Positions 1-11,189 of a stretch of DNA of 64,000 nt are shown piece by piece. Position 1 is the first letter of the stretch. Each line of letters opens with the position of its first letter. Below the pieces are notes generated by a model. The model was given only the letters and a program-made list of their open reading frames with translations. It was not told the DNA's origin and did not search any database. The position numbers and the translations under genes are program-made. The DNA comes from Shinisaurus crocodilurus. Its lineage: Eukaryota > Chordata > Lepidosauria > Squamata > Shinisauridae. The DNA is taken from positions 4,836,001-4,900,000 of the forward strand of contig CM037881.1 in NCBI GenBank assembly GCA_021292165.1, read 5' to 3'.

Positions 1-195
1 CTAAAAAATGACAACGAACTGAACAAGTCAAATATATTATGATTAAATCGGTACAAAATATAGGAAGAACTGTTCCGAAGGAGATTTGGAAAAAACTATG
101 GAACAGAGCTCATAGACTTTCTTTTCAATGTGGCTATAAGAGAGAACTGTTACAAAACAATGATAAAATGGTATATTACTCTTGTGGTGATGAAT

Positions 196-245
<50 letters not shown>

Positions 246-600
246 CACCACCCACTTGTTTGAAATGTCCAGAAAAGAGAGATTTCAATCCTATATGATG
301 ATAACGTCACTTAGCAAAGAAGTATTGGGGGAAATGGTCATTTCATAACAAAGATACTAGATATAAAATTCCACTTGATCCAGTAATATTATCTTTGCTA
401 GATTATATGGATGCTTCAGTTTGGTGGTGTGATGAACCGGACCTTTCCTCCACCCCTTCTAGAAATATCTCTGAACAAAGAAGATGCCCAAACTTGCCCA
501 GGCATGGTGTGGCATCTATAGGCAGCAAAAGGCAGTTATGTGAAAATTTACACATTATATGAGAAGAGATTTAATTTACTCTAAATTATAGTACTGTATT
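1..600 (+). mobile_element. L1-type LINE fragment (ORF2 carboxy end)
   Basis: Translation from position 39 gives IKSVQNIGRTVPKEIWKKLW and then a segment like the RELLQNNDKMVYYS block of vertebrate L1 ORF2 carboxy-terminal regions. An ATC microsatellite has expanded within it. The frame is broken, so this is a dead copy; the right boundary is uncertain. Confidence 0.5.
195..243 (+). repeat. (ATC)n microsatellite
   Basis: About 16 uninterrupted ATC units inside the L1 fragment. It gives misleading poly-His, poly-Ile and poly-Asp readings in different frames. Confidence 0.95.
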
Positions 601-635
601 GTCTGATACAATTTATATAGAGAATTAGTTCACTA

Positions 636-870
636 TAGGATTTTATTTATTTATTTATTTATTATATTTATGAATCGCCCATCTGGCCAGACATCCGGCC
701 ACTCTGAGCGATTTACAATCCAATAAAATACAAGAGGGACACACACACACACACACACACAGTATAAAACACAATTAAAAACAGAACAAAACTTAAAAAT
801 CCTAACCCACCCCATATTCCCGCCTGAAAAGCCACGTTTTTAATGCACGGCGGATATCTTAACTATTATT
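636..870 (-). mobile_element. L2-type LINE 3' end
   Basis: On the minus strand this carries the same terminal sequence as the L2 copies at 18985, 25998, 51395 and 58851: a gcgg...ttaaaaa start, the cccgcctgaa/gggaatatggggtggg block and the terminal CGCCCA-type motif near 675-710, followed by a TTTA-rich tail. It contains a short CA repeat at 739-761. Confidence 0.7.
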
Positions 871-1632
871 TATGTAGAGGTCCTTTACATTACAGTATTA
901 GGAAAATTATAGATTATGACAATTCTTTACTAGAATTTGGCTCATTAGAGGCCTTGGTTCTATGAGACAGAATGAGATCAAATTTGAAAGTGCTTTAGTG
1001 TGTTCTTAAATTGGATTTGTTCTCAAGGTAGTGTTTGTAAATGGATGGTTTTGTAAATTGCTTTTTCTTTGTCTTTAGAAGAATATGTAAACAAAAAATC
1101 TGACCCAGTCTATTCCCTTTGTCTGTACTGATAGCTATAGCTATTAAATAGCTATTAAAAAAACCAGCGCAGTTCTTTTTCGTATCTTGATGTGGAGTTA
1201 GAGCAGCAGAAATTGGGGATTGAACCTGGCTGGCTGGCGAATTTAATCCAGGCCTAAAACGCTTTCTCATCTGACTCCAAATATGTCTCCATTTGCTGGT
1301 TTCCCCCCTCACATGGCAGAGCTGAGGTTGTGGGTCCAATAGTCCTTGTTTAGTTCAGAATGTAGGCCAAAGACCTAAGTAGTCATTTCAGTACATTCTT
1401 TCTATGGGAAATAATTTCTGGGGTTTATCTTTATGTACGTTGGGCTCAGGGCTATATATTGACATACTTCAAGCTCCAAGCACTGTACCTGGTGCCCCTT
1501 CATAAGTAGTAGTGCATACAACCTTCTCCCTTCTCCCAAGAGCTTTTATTTATTTATTTATTCATTCATTCATTCATTCCATTTTTATACCACCAATAGC
1601 TGAAGCTCTCTGGGCGGTTTACAACTACAGTA

Positions 1633-1888
1633 CAGTAATACCTTGGATTGCAAGTAACTTGGTTTCAGAGCGTTTTGCAAGACAAGCAAATTTTTAAATA
1701 TTTATTTTTTAAAAAATTGACTTGATATACAAGCGGCATCTTGCAATACAAGGACTGTAGTACGGCTTAAATTAAAAATCTCTGTACAAATTTTTTTTGG
1801 GGGGGGGAATTTCATTTTGATATAAGGGTGTTTTGGATTACAAGCATGTTTCCGGAACGAATTATGCTCTCAATCCAAGGCATGGCAG
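1633..1888 (+). mobile_element. Tigger-like (Tc1/mariner) miniature element, copy 1
   Basis: It starts CAGTAATACCTTGGATTGCA after a TA dinucleotide and ends with an inverted copy of that sequence (caatccaaggcatgg). Four copies occur in the window (also at 29910, 50614 and 58169). The TA target and CAGT ends fit TcMar-Tigger elements. No transposase is encoded. Confidence 0.7.
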
Positions 1889-2311
1889 CACATATAATCA
1901 GTTAATAAGACAGTCCCTGCCCGCAGGCTTACAATCTAAGAAGACACGACACACAAGGAAAAAGGAATGGGGAGGGAAGAAGGGGAAAAAGTGATTAATA
2001 CTTCTGGCAGGGCTGGTGGAAATGGCCCTGCGCTCCCTTTCATCTCCCTTCTCTCAGCTTGCTGGAATGGCTGCTGAAACTTGTACTCAGTCCTGGGATA
2101 AACCACACTCAGTAACTGGAGCTTTAAAATATGGAAGGCGACCTGCTGCCCAGGCTCAGTTTGTTTATTTTCCTCCCCCAATTAATGTTGGTCATGATGT
2201 GAATAAGGCCCCCAAATAAACCTAAGGGCCACAATCCCATTGCCTCTGTTTGTCCCTGACAACCTCACTTCCCTTCCCACAATGTGGCATGGCTGTGAAG
2301 CATGAGCAAGG

Positions 2312-2462
2312 ATCGCTCACGCTTGTCTGAGCGTGGAAAGCTAAGCAGGGTCAGGCCTGGTTGTTACTTGGATGGGAGACCCCTCCTCTAGTTTCCTGCG
2401 TTGAGCGGGGGGTGGACTAGATGGCCTTGGAGGCCCCTTCCAGCTCTATAGATCCTATGACA
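2312..2462 (+). mobile_element. 5S-rRNA-derived SINE, copy 1
   Basis: The head GGAAAGCTAAGCAGGGTCAG and TACTTGGATGGGAGACC matches the internal promoter region of 5S rRNA (box A, intermediate element, box C). The tail (ttggactagatggccttgga...tccagctctatagatcc) is that of a CR1 LINE. Six copies occur in the window. Confidence 0.85.
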
Positions 2463-2878
2463 GGTTTTGTGAATGGGAATACTTCCTACGCCCACCAAAA
2501 ATAGAAGCAGAATGTACTGAAATCAAAAGTTGGCAAGCACAGCTGGGTGGGTGGTGGGCAGAGATTGCACAAGGACGGCCGGCCAGGGGGGGGGGCTTCG
2601 GGAGTCCCCGAGCCAAGGCAGGCCGCCTCGCCAGCCAGCTCTGTCCCATCATCACTTCCGGATGCATCCTCCACCCGCCCTGCCCTGCCCTATAAAACGG
2701 AAATCCTGACTGCAGTTTGGCTACACGGTCCCTGGGCAGGCGCTAAAGGAAGCGGGACTTGACCCCTTCTTATCTTACTCTTCTACTGCGGCCCTGACTC
2801 AGAGCCCCAGCAGAGCCGCATCTTCCACACTCTCTGTTCATTGTAAATCCTGCAGCAGCCAAACTTTATTTATTTATT

Positions 2879-3024
2879 CAGAGCTTTTTTTCTGGTGGAA
2901 CTCACCGGAACTGAGTTCCAGCACCTTTTCTTCTATTAATTGCATTACAATTTAATCGCCATCTACTCCCGAGGAAATGTAAGCCAAGAGTTCCGGTACC
3001 CTTTTCTCCAGAAAAAAAGCACTG
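2879..3024 (+). mobile_element. hAT miniature element, 146-bp family, copy 1
   Basis: Termini CAGAGCTTTTTTTCTGG and CCAGAAAAAAAGCACTG form inverted repeats. Flanks TATTTATT and TATATATT are an 8-bp target duplication with one mismatch. Same length and sequence as the copies at 9202, 24965 and 56436. Confidence 0.85.
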
Positions 3025-3387
3025 TATATATTGCAGACCTAAAAAAAATATCTGCCCTTTAAAGAATGTATTAACTGTATTTTACAGGCACCACATTCCT
3101 AGCTCTTTGTCTTCAGCAGATGCAATTACACGCGGTCCCCGGGTTCCACTCCGTATCGTTCCGGGCTTCAGTAGCAGTTTACAACTTCTACTTCATGAAT
3201 TCCTGAGACTACAGCCGTCTCTCTTCTGTCGCCTAAAACCCCAAAAGGTTCTGATAATCCTACTAACTGCAGCAGATCCTCCTCGTGTATCAGTCCTCTC
3301 TTGTGTTGCTTTAGTTTCATTCTCCACGCGATTAAGGCATTGCCTGAGTTCTTGCCCCTTTCCTGAATGTATCCTGAATGTTCAGGA

Positions 3388-3548
3388 TCTTTGGGCCACT
3401 CACTGCCTCTCAGCCTAACCTACCTCACAGGGTTGTTGTGAGGATAAAATGGAGAGGAGGAGGAGGAGGATTATGTAAGCCGCCTTGAGTTCCTTGTAGG
3501 AAAAAAGACGGGGTATAAATGTAATAAATAAATACATAAATAAATAAA
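3388..3548 (+). mobile_element. Sauria-type SINE, 5' truncated
   Basis: Contains the CACCTCACAGGGTTGTTGTG body, the GTAAGCCGCCTTGAGTTCC block and the GGGGTATAAATG(TAA)n tail of squamate Sauria SINEs. The tRNA-derived head is missing. Confidence 0.85.
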
Positions 3549-3788
3549 AGGCCGGACTCCACCAAGGCCTAGCATGCTGACGAGGGTGCGTTTGATCATC
3601 AACTTGCTGGTTGCTTTTGTTGTTGTTGTTTTTTAAAATTAATTAACTATATTTATACAGGCCACCCACCCAATAATAATAATGTATATTATCTGGTGGC
3701 CTCACAAAAAATTAAAGAATAAAATGCAATGTTAACATTCTAGGCCTGCCTGAGGCTTAGCAAGACCTGCTGTTGCAGCAGCCACCAC

Positions 3789-3807
3789 AGACACACACAA
3801 AACACAC

Positions 3808-3851
<44 letters not shown>
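3789..3851 (+). repeat. (CA)n microsatellite
   Basis: CA repeat of about 60 bases, slightly interrupted at its left end. Confidence 0.95.
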
Positions 3852-3853
<2 letters not shown>

Positions 3854-3924
3854 AGGGAAGGGCTTCCTGTCTCATCTGCCCCACTGGTCTGGCAGTTTGC
3901 CAGGAGTGGTGGTGGCTGGGCCTC

Positions 3925-3997
<73 letters not shown>
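3925..3997 (+). repeat. (ATT)n microsatellite
   Basis: About 24 uninterrupted ATT units directly next to a Sauria SINE tail, from which the array probably grew. Confidence 0.95.
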
Positions 3998-3998
<1 letters not shown>

Positions 3999-4065
3999 CC
4001 TGCCTTTTTTCCTGCAAGGAACCCATGGCAGCTTGCATAATCCTCCTCCTCCTTCCTCTCCTGGG
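3998..4065 (-). mobile_element. Sauria-type SINE 3' fragment
   Basis: On the minus strand it reads the AAGCTGCCATGGGTTCCTTGC...AAAAGGCAGGG end of the Sauria SINE. The ATT array at 3925-3997 is its expanded tail. The head is absent. Confidence 0.7.
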
Positions 4066-4149
4066 GAAGCCTAGGAATGTGTTTTACCAGCTGCAGCTCT
4101 CCTATCTGGAGAGACCTTGCCTCAGTTGCCTCACTCGTCCAGCAGTTCT

Positions 4150-4620
4150 CGTGATGATGTCCCGGCAGGACTACTGTCATGCACTGTATGTGGGGCTGCC
4201 CGAGTGTTGGTGAGGTCGAGGCGGTCAGATCGTATAGTGCCTATGCTGTGCCCGGCTGTACTGGTTGCCAGTGTGTTTCAGAGTCCAGTATAAAGTGCTG
4301 GGTTATTTGATCTTTAAAGCCTTAAAGGTTTTGGAACCAAATTGCCATCACCCGTATCAGCTTGCCCACACTTTAAGATCACAGCAACAGAGGCCTTTTA
4401 TCTTGCCCACCGTGGAGAGCAGTTAGGTGGGCAACTGCAGCAGGCAGGGCCTTTCCTGCAGTGGCTCCACACCTCTGGCATCCATTTCTATTGGGCTTTT
4501 AGGAAGGCCCTGAAAACTTACATGGTGACTCTGTCCTTCCCTGATTATGTTTTATCGGACTGTTCTGGTTTTAGCTGCAATTGCGTTGTAGGTTCTGTCT
4601 TATGCCGGGTGTTTCTTGTT
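4150..4620 (+). mobile_element. Old L2-type LINE fragment
   Basis: Readable pieces such as DYCHALYVGLPE and LYWLPVCFRVQYKVL resemble the DYCNALYVGLP and LHWLPV blocks of the L2 reverse transcriptase carboxy end at 51529. It has several frame breaks, so it is an old copy. Confidence 0.6.
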
Positions 4621-4624
4621 TTCA

Positions 4625-4795
4625 TGATTCATAGATTCATAGATCATAGAGAGTTGGAAGGGGCCTGCAAGGCCATCGAGTCCAACCCCCTGCTCAGTGC
4701 AGGAAACTAGAGGAGGGGTCTCCCATCCAGGTAATCACCAGGCCTGACCCTGCTTAGCTTTCCACGCTCAGACAAGCTGAGCCAGCGTAAGCCAC
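4625..4795 (-). mobile_element. 5S-rRNA-derived SINE, copy 2
   Basis: Minus-strand copy with the 5S-like head near 4720-4795 and the CR1-like tail near 4625-4700 (gagttggaaggggcctgcaa). Confidence 0.85.
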
Positions 4796-4816
4796 AGGTC
4801 TCACCAAAGACATGTG

Positions 4817-5005
4817 CTCCAGGTCCTCCTCCTCCTCCTCCTCCTCCAGTTTATCCTCACAACAACCCTGTGAGGTAGGTGAGGCTGAGAGTCAGTGGCT
4901 GGCCCAAAGTCACCCAGTGAGCTTCATGGCCGAGCAGGGACTAGAACCCGGATCTCCCGAGTCCCCAGTCCAACATGCTCACCACTACGCCACTCTAGGC
5001 CTACC
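4817..5005 (-). mobile_element. Sauria-type SINE, 3' truncated
   Basis: Contains the tRNA-derived head with B box (GGTTCTAGTCC on the minus strand) and the central CACCTACCTCACAGGGTTGT block. The GTAAGCCGCC tail is missing. Confidence 0.85.
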
Positions 5006-5308
5006 ATCGCCATATAAATGCAGGATGATGATCTTCCTGTGTGTGTAAGGGCTTCAGGCCTTGGACCTGTTCTAGTGCGAGGGTCAGTCCCTGTCAAAAA
5101 AAAAAAAAAAATTAGTGAGGGGACGCCCGCTCTTCCACCAGACGTCTGGAAATGGAATCCTGTCAATTTGAATTATTTTTGGACTGGAGATGTGAGGTTT
5201 TTTTTTCTATCCATAGTTTTCTTACATCCTTTGAGCATGAACACATTCCTGACCACTGTTGCTTGTCCTCATTATCACTCGTTGTGTCGGCTTGTCAAGC
5301 TTCTAGGG

Positions 5309-5443
5309 CAGTGTTCTCCAACCTTGGGTCCCCAGATGTTTTTGGCCTACAACTCCCAGCATGCCCCAGCCAGCTACGCTGGCTGGGGCATGCTGGGAGT
5401 TGTAGGCCAAAAACATCTGGGGACCCAAGGTGGGAGAACACTG
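5309..5443. mobile_element. Palindromic hAT miniature element, copy 1
   Basis: A 135-bp near-perfect palindrome beginning CAGTGTTCTCCAACC, with its centre at the CTACG between two copies of GCTGGCTGGGGCATGCTGGG. Perfect 8-bp target duplication TTCTAGGG at 5301-5308 and 5444-5451. Confidence 0.93.
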
Positions 5444-5644
5444 TTCTAGGGGGGGCTTGTGGATATTAGTTTAGAACACAGCACACACAATGTCTGCCCC
5501 GATAAGAACTACAATGTTTTGTCTCTAGGAGTTATTGGACTCACACAGACACAAAAGGAGGTAATTTTACAAATCACAAGGAAATCATCCTTCCTTACTC
5601 ACTCCCACCGAATAAATCCACACAACTAAAGTACCATATCAGGG

Positions 5645-6900
5645 TTGTGTTTTTTTGTTTTTGTTTTTTTTAAACAATTATATTTTTTATTAATTATATT
5701 TATTACATTTTCCAAAAAACAACAACATATAAAACAACAACAAAACACATTAATATTAATACATAATCCCTCCCCCAACTTGGAATGGAATAAACATTAA
5801 TCCATATTCCAAATATATATACAAATATATTAAATTGAATTCCAGGTAAATTGCAGGTAATCTAAGTGAATTGATCAGTTTCCGAATTTTCATCTTCCAT
5901 CTTTTATTTTCTATTTCTGTTCCTGAGTAATAAGTTGCTTTATCCTATTTCATTCCTTTATAATCTTCTTCTTTTCATGAGTCCCACAAATTTCTATAAG
6001 CTTCTTCCAAGGTTATTCTGCTCAATTCTTTTTTCATATAATCTATATATTTTTGTCAGTCCTTCCTAAAAGTATATCTTTTCTTTATTCCTCTATGCAT
6101 GCTTAACTTCTGTGTCAGCTTTTCATTTATTGCCATGTCCCAGATATCCTCCCCCCCCCCCCACATAGGTAATGTCAACACCTGGGAAGTCTTCCCATTA
6201 CTTGCTACTAATTGCTTCGCAGCTGTCAACAGAAAACCAATTAATGTTTTTTTTCTCTTATCTCTCTATTTTCTTTTACATGCATATTCAATAAAGCTAA
6301 CTCTGGTGTTTTACAAATCTCTTGATTAGTAATTTTTTTCTATTTCTTGAAATAACTTGTCCCAAAACTTGCTTACCTTCCTACATTCCCACCACATACA
6401 TATCTGAGTTCCATTAATTTCACATCCTCTCCAACACAGAGGTGATAAATCCTTATTCATTTTTGCCAACTTCACTGGTGTCAGGTACCTCTTCTGAACC
6501 AATTTTAGTGCACCGTCTTTTATTTTAGTAGATATTGTTTGAAAGGGAAATCTATCAAAAATTTGTCTCCATTCTTCTTCCTCTAACTCCTCCTCAATAT
6601 CTCTTTCTCATATCTGTTTTGTTGTTACATTACCCCTTATCTCTTGCTTTATTAGTATATATTTAAGTTATTATACCTTTATCTCCTAATTCATAATTAT
6701 CTATGAATTTTTCCCATTCTGTTAAATCTCTTACGAATTTACTGATTTGCATCCATACTAACCATGACATTCCCATATTTTGTACACGGTTAATCCATAT
6801 TCCAAATATATATACAATTATATATTAAATTGAATTCCAGGTAATTTTGACTTAAATTACAGGTAATCTAAGTGAATTCATATATAGTGTGATACTTCAG
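5645..6900 (-). mobile_element. Diverged L1-type LINE fragment
   Basis: Minus-strand translation near 6340-6420 gives CMWWECRKVSKFWDKLFQEI, typical of the carboxy-terminal part of L1 ORF2. The rest is broken. A 70-base block near 5797-5870 recurs in direct orientation near 6787-6875. Confidence 0.6.
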
Positions 6901-7109
6901 TTTGTGTCACACTTAGCAAAACAGTTGATTATGTCCAACCTGCCAAAAATCAATAAAAGGATGCGACTCTTCCACAAATTTTAGTTTTTGATATTTACCA
7001 TCTCTTAAACTACCAAGTCCACTTAATTTAATTAACTGTGTAAACTGTCCGATTTATTTATCCATTATTCAGACAAGACCACCACCTATGTAGATAATCT
7101 GTGGCTAAA

Positions 7110-7990
7110 CCTTAAGAACATAAGAAGAGCCCTGCTGGATCAGACCAATGGTCCATCTAGTCCAGCATTCTGTTCACACAGTGGCCAACCAGCTGCCCAC
7201 TGGATCCCATAAGCAGGACATGAGTGCAACAGCACCCTCCCACCCATGTTCCCCAGCAACTGGTGTACATAGGCATACTGCCTCTGATACTGGAGGTAAC
7301 ATATAGCCATCAAGACTAGTAGCCATTGATAGCTTTCTCCTCCATGAATTTGTTGAATCCCCTTTTAAAGCCATCCAAATTGGTGACCATCACTACACCT
7401 TGTGGAAGTGGATTCCATAGCTGAACTATGGGCTGTGTGAAGAAGTCCTTCCTTTTATCTCTCCTGAATCTCCCACCAATCAGCTCCATGGGATGACCCC
7501 TTTGGGTTCTAGTATTATGAGAGAGGGAGAAAAATGTCTCCCTATCCACTTTCTCCTCACCATGCATAATTTTGTATACTTCTATCATGTCTCCCCTTAC
7601 TTGCCTTTTTTCTAAGCGAAACACTCCCAGATGTTGTAAACTTTCCTTGTAGGGGACTTGCTCCAGCCCCTTGATCATTTTAGTTGCCGTTTTCTGCAAT
7701 TTTTCCAACTCTACAATGTTCCTTTTGTAGATGCAGTGAGCAGAACTGTACACAGTATTCTAAGTGTGGCCACACCATAGATTTGTATAAGGGGAGTATG
7801 ATTTTGGCAGTTTTATCTTCAATCCCTTTCCTAATTATGCCTAAAATGGAGTTTGCCTTTTTCACAGCAGCCACACACGGGGTCGACATTTTCATCAAGC
7901 TGTCCACCACAATCCCAAGATCTCATTCTTGGTCACCTTGCTTCCAACAAGCATATATGTTATTCTTAGATGTTTTGTTCATTTTTTCTG
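7110..7990 (-). mobile_element. CR1-type LINE 3' portion with broken ORF2
   Basis: Minus-strand peptides [20 protein letters not shown] and VELEKLQKTATKMIKGLEQV are the ORF2 carboxy region of CR1, in two frames. The 3' end (ctggactagatggaccattg...ttcttatgttctta) is a known CR1-type terminus. It belongs to another subfamily than the copies at 13262 and 17690. Confidence 0.85.
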
Positions 7991-8062
7991 GTGTCAAATA
8001 TCAACAGTACAATAGTTTCTAAAACATCTCCTTTAAATTAACACCAATACTTTTACTTGCTA

Positions 8063-8535
8063 CTCCCCAAAGCAGTTACTTTATTCCCAATTCAAGGATG
8101 GAAAGCGCCAGCGGAATATCTGTGGTCAGTATAAGAGGTTTAAAGATGTTCTTAAGGCTAATCTAAAAAAAAAAAAAGCAATATAAACATCGAAAACTGG
8201 GAAGCTCTGGCCCATGAACGATCTAACTGGAGGTTGGCCTCTCACAAAGGTTCCATGGACTTTGAAGAAGCCCGAGTGCAAGGTGAAAGGGAGAAACGTG
8301 CTAAGCGGAAAGCACGTCAAATGAATCCTTTACAGGACCATCTTCCATCTGGTAACCTGTGTCCTCACTGTGGGAAGCTGTGTGGATCTAGAATTGGCCC
8401 CCACAGTCACTTACGGACCCATCGCTAGAGGCTACACAATTTTATACAATTTCCTCTTTATATAATTTCCTTTTTGTAATTTTATCCTGGAAGATAATCT
8501 TACTCGGTCACGAGTGATCGCCTACTACTACTACT
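8063..8535 (+). mobile_element. LINE 3' end with carboxy-terminal C2H2 zinc finger, copy A
   Basis: Encodes the same carboxy end as the copy at 41571 (AHERSNWRLASHKGSMDFEE and a CPHCGKLCGSRIG...HSHLRTHR finger), here broken by a poly-A run near 8166-8178. It ends in the tail shared by all copies (CTTACTCGGTCACGAGTGATCG). Confidence 0.85.
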
Positions 8536-8655
8536 CCTCCCCAAACCCCCAAATTTACATTTGTTTTCTGATATAGATGTAGCAGTGATATTTCCCATTT
8601 TGTTCGTTGTTCTGTTGTTCAGAAGACAGGAATACTTTTATACCCATTCACTCAC

Positions 8656-8880
8656 AGGGACATAGGAAACTCCCTAATACCAGACCAGACTATCCGTCCA
8701 CCTAGATAGCCCGATATTGGCTACTCTGACTAGGAGCAGGTCTCTAGCAGACAGTTCTCTTCTCCATCAACTGCTGCCTGATGGCTGATACTTTTAAAAA
8801 AAAACAACAGATGCCAGATGTTGAACCTTTGTACAAAGCATGTGCTCAACCACTCAGCAGTGTAAGCCTTTCTCCTCCAC
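8656..8880 (-). mobile_element. Old tRNA-derived SINE (non-Sauria)
   Basis: Resembles the interrupted SINE at 44918-45563: gggacataggaa... at one end and, at the other, a diverged tRNA-like head (ggttgagcacatgctttgta on the minus strand). Strongly diverged. Confidence 0.55.
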
Positions 8881-9201
8881 AGTGCAAATAAATTCCCATG
8901 TGATCCAGGTCCCCTATGCAAATAGGCAATTGTGCAGCAGTCCAGTCTGTACACGTTCAAATCTCTTTTTGAGAAGAGTACATACATAAATGGCTCAGAT
9001 GGAGCCTCCATGTGGTCAGGCCTTTGAGTGAAGGGCCCTGGCTCATATGGGAAATTACCTTCCTGATGGATGGAAGGGGCGTGCAAAGCTCTGTCATTAC
9101 ACTACTTCAGTTGTGCTTCTCAGTGAGTTAATGGATTGGGGCCTAGTTTTCTGTCCCCTTAGTTTGAAGTCCACAGCCCAATGTCAACAATGTGTTGTCC
9201 C

Positions 9202-9347
9202 CAGTGCTTTTTTTCTGGAGAAAAGGGTACCGGAACTCTTGGATTATATTTCCTCGGGAGTAGATGGCGATTAAATTGTAATGCAATTAATAGAAGAAAA
9301 GGTGCTGGAACTCAGTTCCGGTGAGTTCCACCAGAAAAAAAGCCCCG
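9202..9347 (-). mobile_element. hAT miniature element, 146-bp family, copy 2
   Basis: Reverse orientation. Flanks GTTGTCCC and ATTGTCCC are an 8-bp target duplication with one mismatch. Confidence 0.85.
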
Positions 9348-9349
9348 AT

Positions 9350-10754
9350 TGTCCCAATACAATAATCTGCTTTCTTTACGCAAAATTAAATATGCCAAGT
9401 ACATGTATACCTCAGCATGTATTTGATGTCATTATTGTGCCTTTGACTGGGACCTCATTATGTTCATAATCAGACAGAGCACCAGCCCCTTCCCCTCACC
9501 CCTGTGTAAGTGTTGTGCTTCTGCCCCCGCTCCTGGGATCATGTATCTTCAAAGGTACTGTGTGAATCCATGCTAATGAAATATGTTTTTGCAGTGTGTT
9601 TTTAAAGCACTAATTTTATACTCTTGTGGTGGAGGAGACAATATAACTGGGTTTTTTTTTAATATCCAAAAACCACATAGTGTAGCAATTACAGTCTCTC
9701 TAATGGAAAAGGGCTTTTCAGTTATATCAAATTGCTGCTGCGTTTCAGGCTAATGCTTATTGGAAGGGCTGTTCTTTTCTCATTTCACCATTTTCACTGC
9801 GTGAATAATAATGGAATAATATGTGTCTAGCTCCAGGATGACGAATGAATGAACGAACTGGGCCCATTTCTCTGGAGGTGGAAGAGAAAGAACCATGCTC
9901 TTTTGCTTCCTCCCACTAAGTTGACTCACATGGTTTCCTGCGGTGCAGCAAACCTTGACCAACATACCTTGCTCAGCAGGCTTGTCCTTTGGGAAATGTC
10001 CAGCATACGGAATGGCCTGTTAAGAAACCCCATCAACACTTATTATTTCATTTCAGAGTCCATTTGGGGCTCAGTCCTTCTTGTGTTCCCTTTGAACACA
10101 ATTTTGAAAAGGTAGTAAGTTAGGGACTGTTCTAGTCACACAGCAGTATACTGCATCAAAGAAATCTTGCGAGGCACCATACAGATAAAAGGTAATTTTA
10201 GCTTTTGCTGTAATAAATAAATAAATAAATAAATAAACTTTACTTGTATAAGGGGAAATTCATCTGAAATGGTTCAGAATGTTTCAAACGGTGTGCACAG
10301 TTAACGTATGTGCATCATGACAATTACGTTCCTGTTACACCGACACAACACTTTCCTCCACCTCACTTCCTTGTAGCATCCTCTGGTAAATTAGGCATTG
10401 ATTAATTTAGATGCCTGACCCATAAGCAAGAATCAGTAGTCATTCGATGATATGGCAGAACAAGTAAAAACAAATAAACACCAGTCAGCCAGCAACCAAG
10501 GGCATTATATAATTTGGAAGTCATTGAGCTATTGCAAATTCTGTGATAGCTAAATCACAGCTAAATGGAATCTCTAAATTCAGAGACAAAATTGCCAGAT
10601 GCTGGGGACCAACATTGCCCTGCGTCTGACTAGCCACTGTCGGAAACAGAAAGTTGGGCTACATGGACTCGTTAACTGATAAAGCATGACATTTCTTATA
10701 TTCTTAAGGCTGCAACCTTATACTCATTTACCTGGGAGTAACCCCATTGAAATC
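9350..10754. other. Intergenic stretch without recognisable genes
   Basis: No convincing coding region. It holds an (AAAT)n run near 10212-10240 and, at 10707-10755, a short diverged copy of a reptile repeat containing ACCTGGGAGTAACCCCATTG. Confidence 0.5.
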
Positions 10755-10755
10755 A

Positions 10756-11012
10756 GTGGTGAGAGTGTTGGACTGGGACTCGGGAGATCCGGGTTCTAGT
10801 CCCCGCTCGGCCGTGAAACTCACTGGGTGACTTTGGGCCAGTCACTGCCTCTCAGCCTTACCTACCTCACAGGGTTGTTGTGAGGATAAAATGGAGAGGA
10901 GGAGGAGGAGGAGGAGGAGGAGGAGGAGGAGGAGGATTATGTAAGCCGCCTTGGGTTCCTTGCAGGAAAAAAGGCGGGGTATAAATGTAATAAATAAAAA
11001 TAAAATAAAAAT
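10756..11012 (+). mobile_element. Sauria-type SINE, nearly full
   Basis: The head carries the B box GGTTCTAGTCC (about 10793-10803), then the conserved body, a GGA array (10892-10936) and the GGGGTATAAATGTAA tail. The first few bases of the tRNA head, including part of box A, are missing. Confidence 0.92.
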
Positions 11013-11189
11013 AGCATTGTGCTCTTAGTCATGGTGGCAGATCCCTATATTATCTTTGCTATGATTGGCTACTGATATGGCTGCTCCTATTTCACATCTG
11101 TTCTCTGGGCTGGATGTAAGAGGGAAGCTGCCCTGCCCTTTTGGGGAGCCAATGGAGTAAGTACACCAAAAGACTTCAGAGCTGCTCGG

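Noticed and set aside
2312..2462. Possible 5S rRNA gene (also at 20729, 26567 and 40760)
   Set aside because: Only the internal promoter part of 5S is present and it continues into a CR1-like tail; these are SINEs.
3773..4213. Open frames rich in poly-Ile, poly-Asn, poly-His or Thr-His repeats here and at 39-348
   Set aside because: They are read through ATT, ATC and CA microsatellites and have no gene structure.
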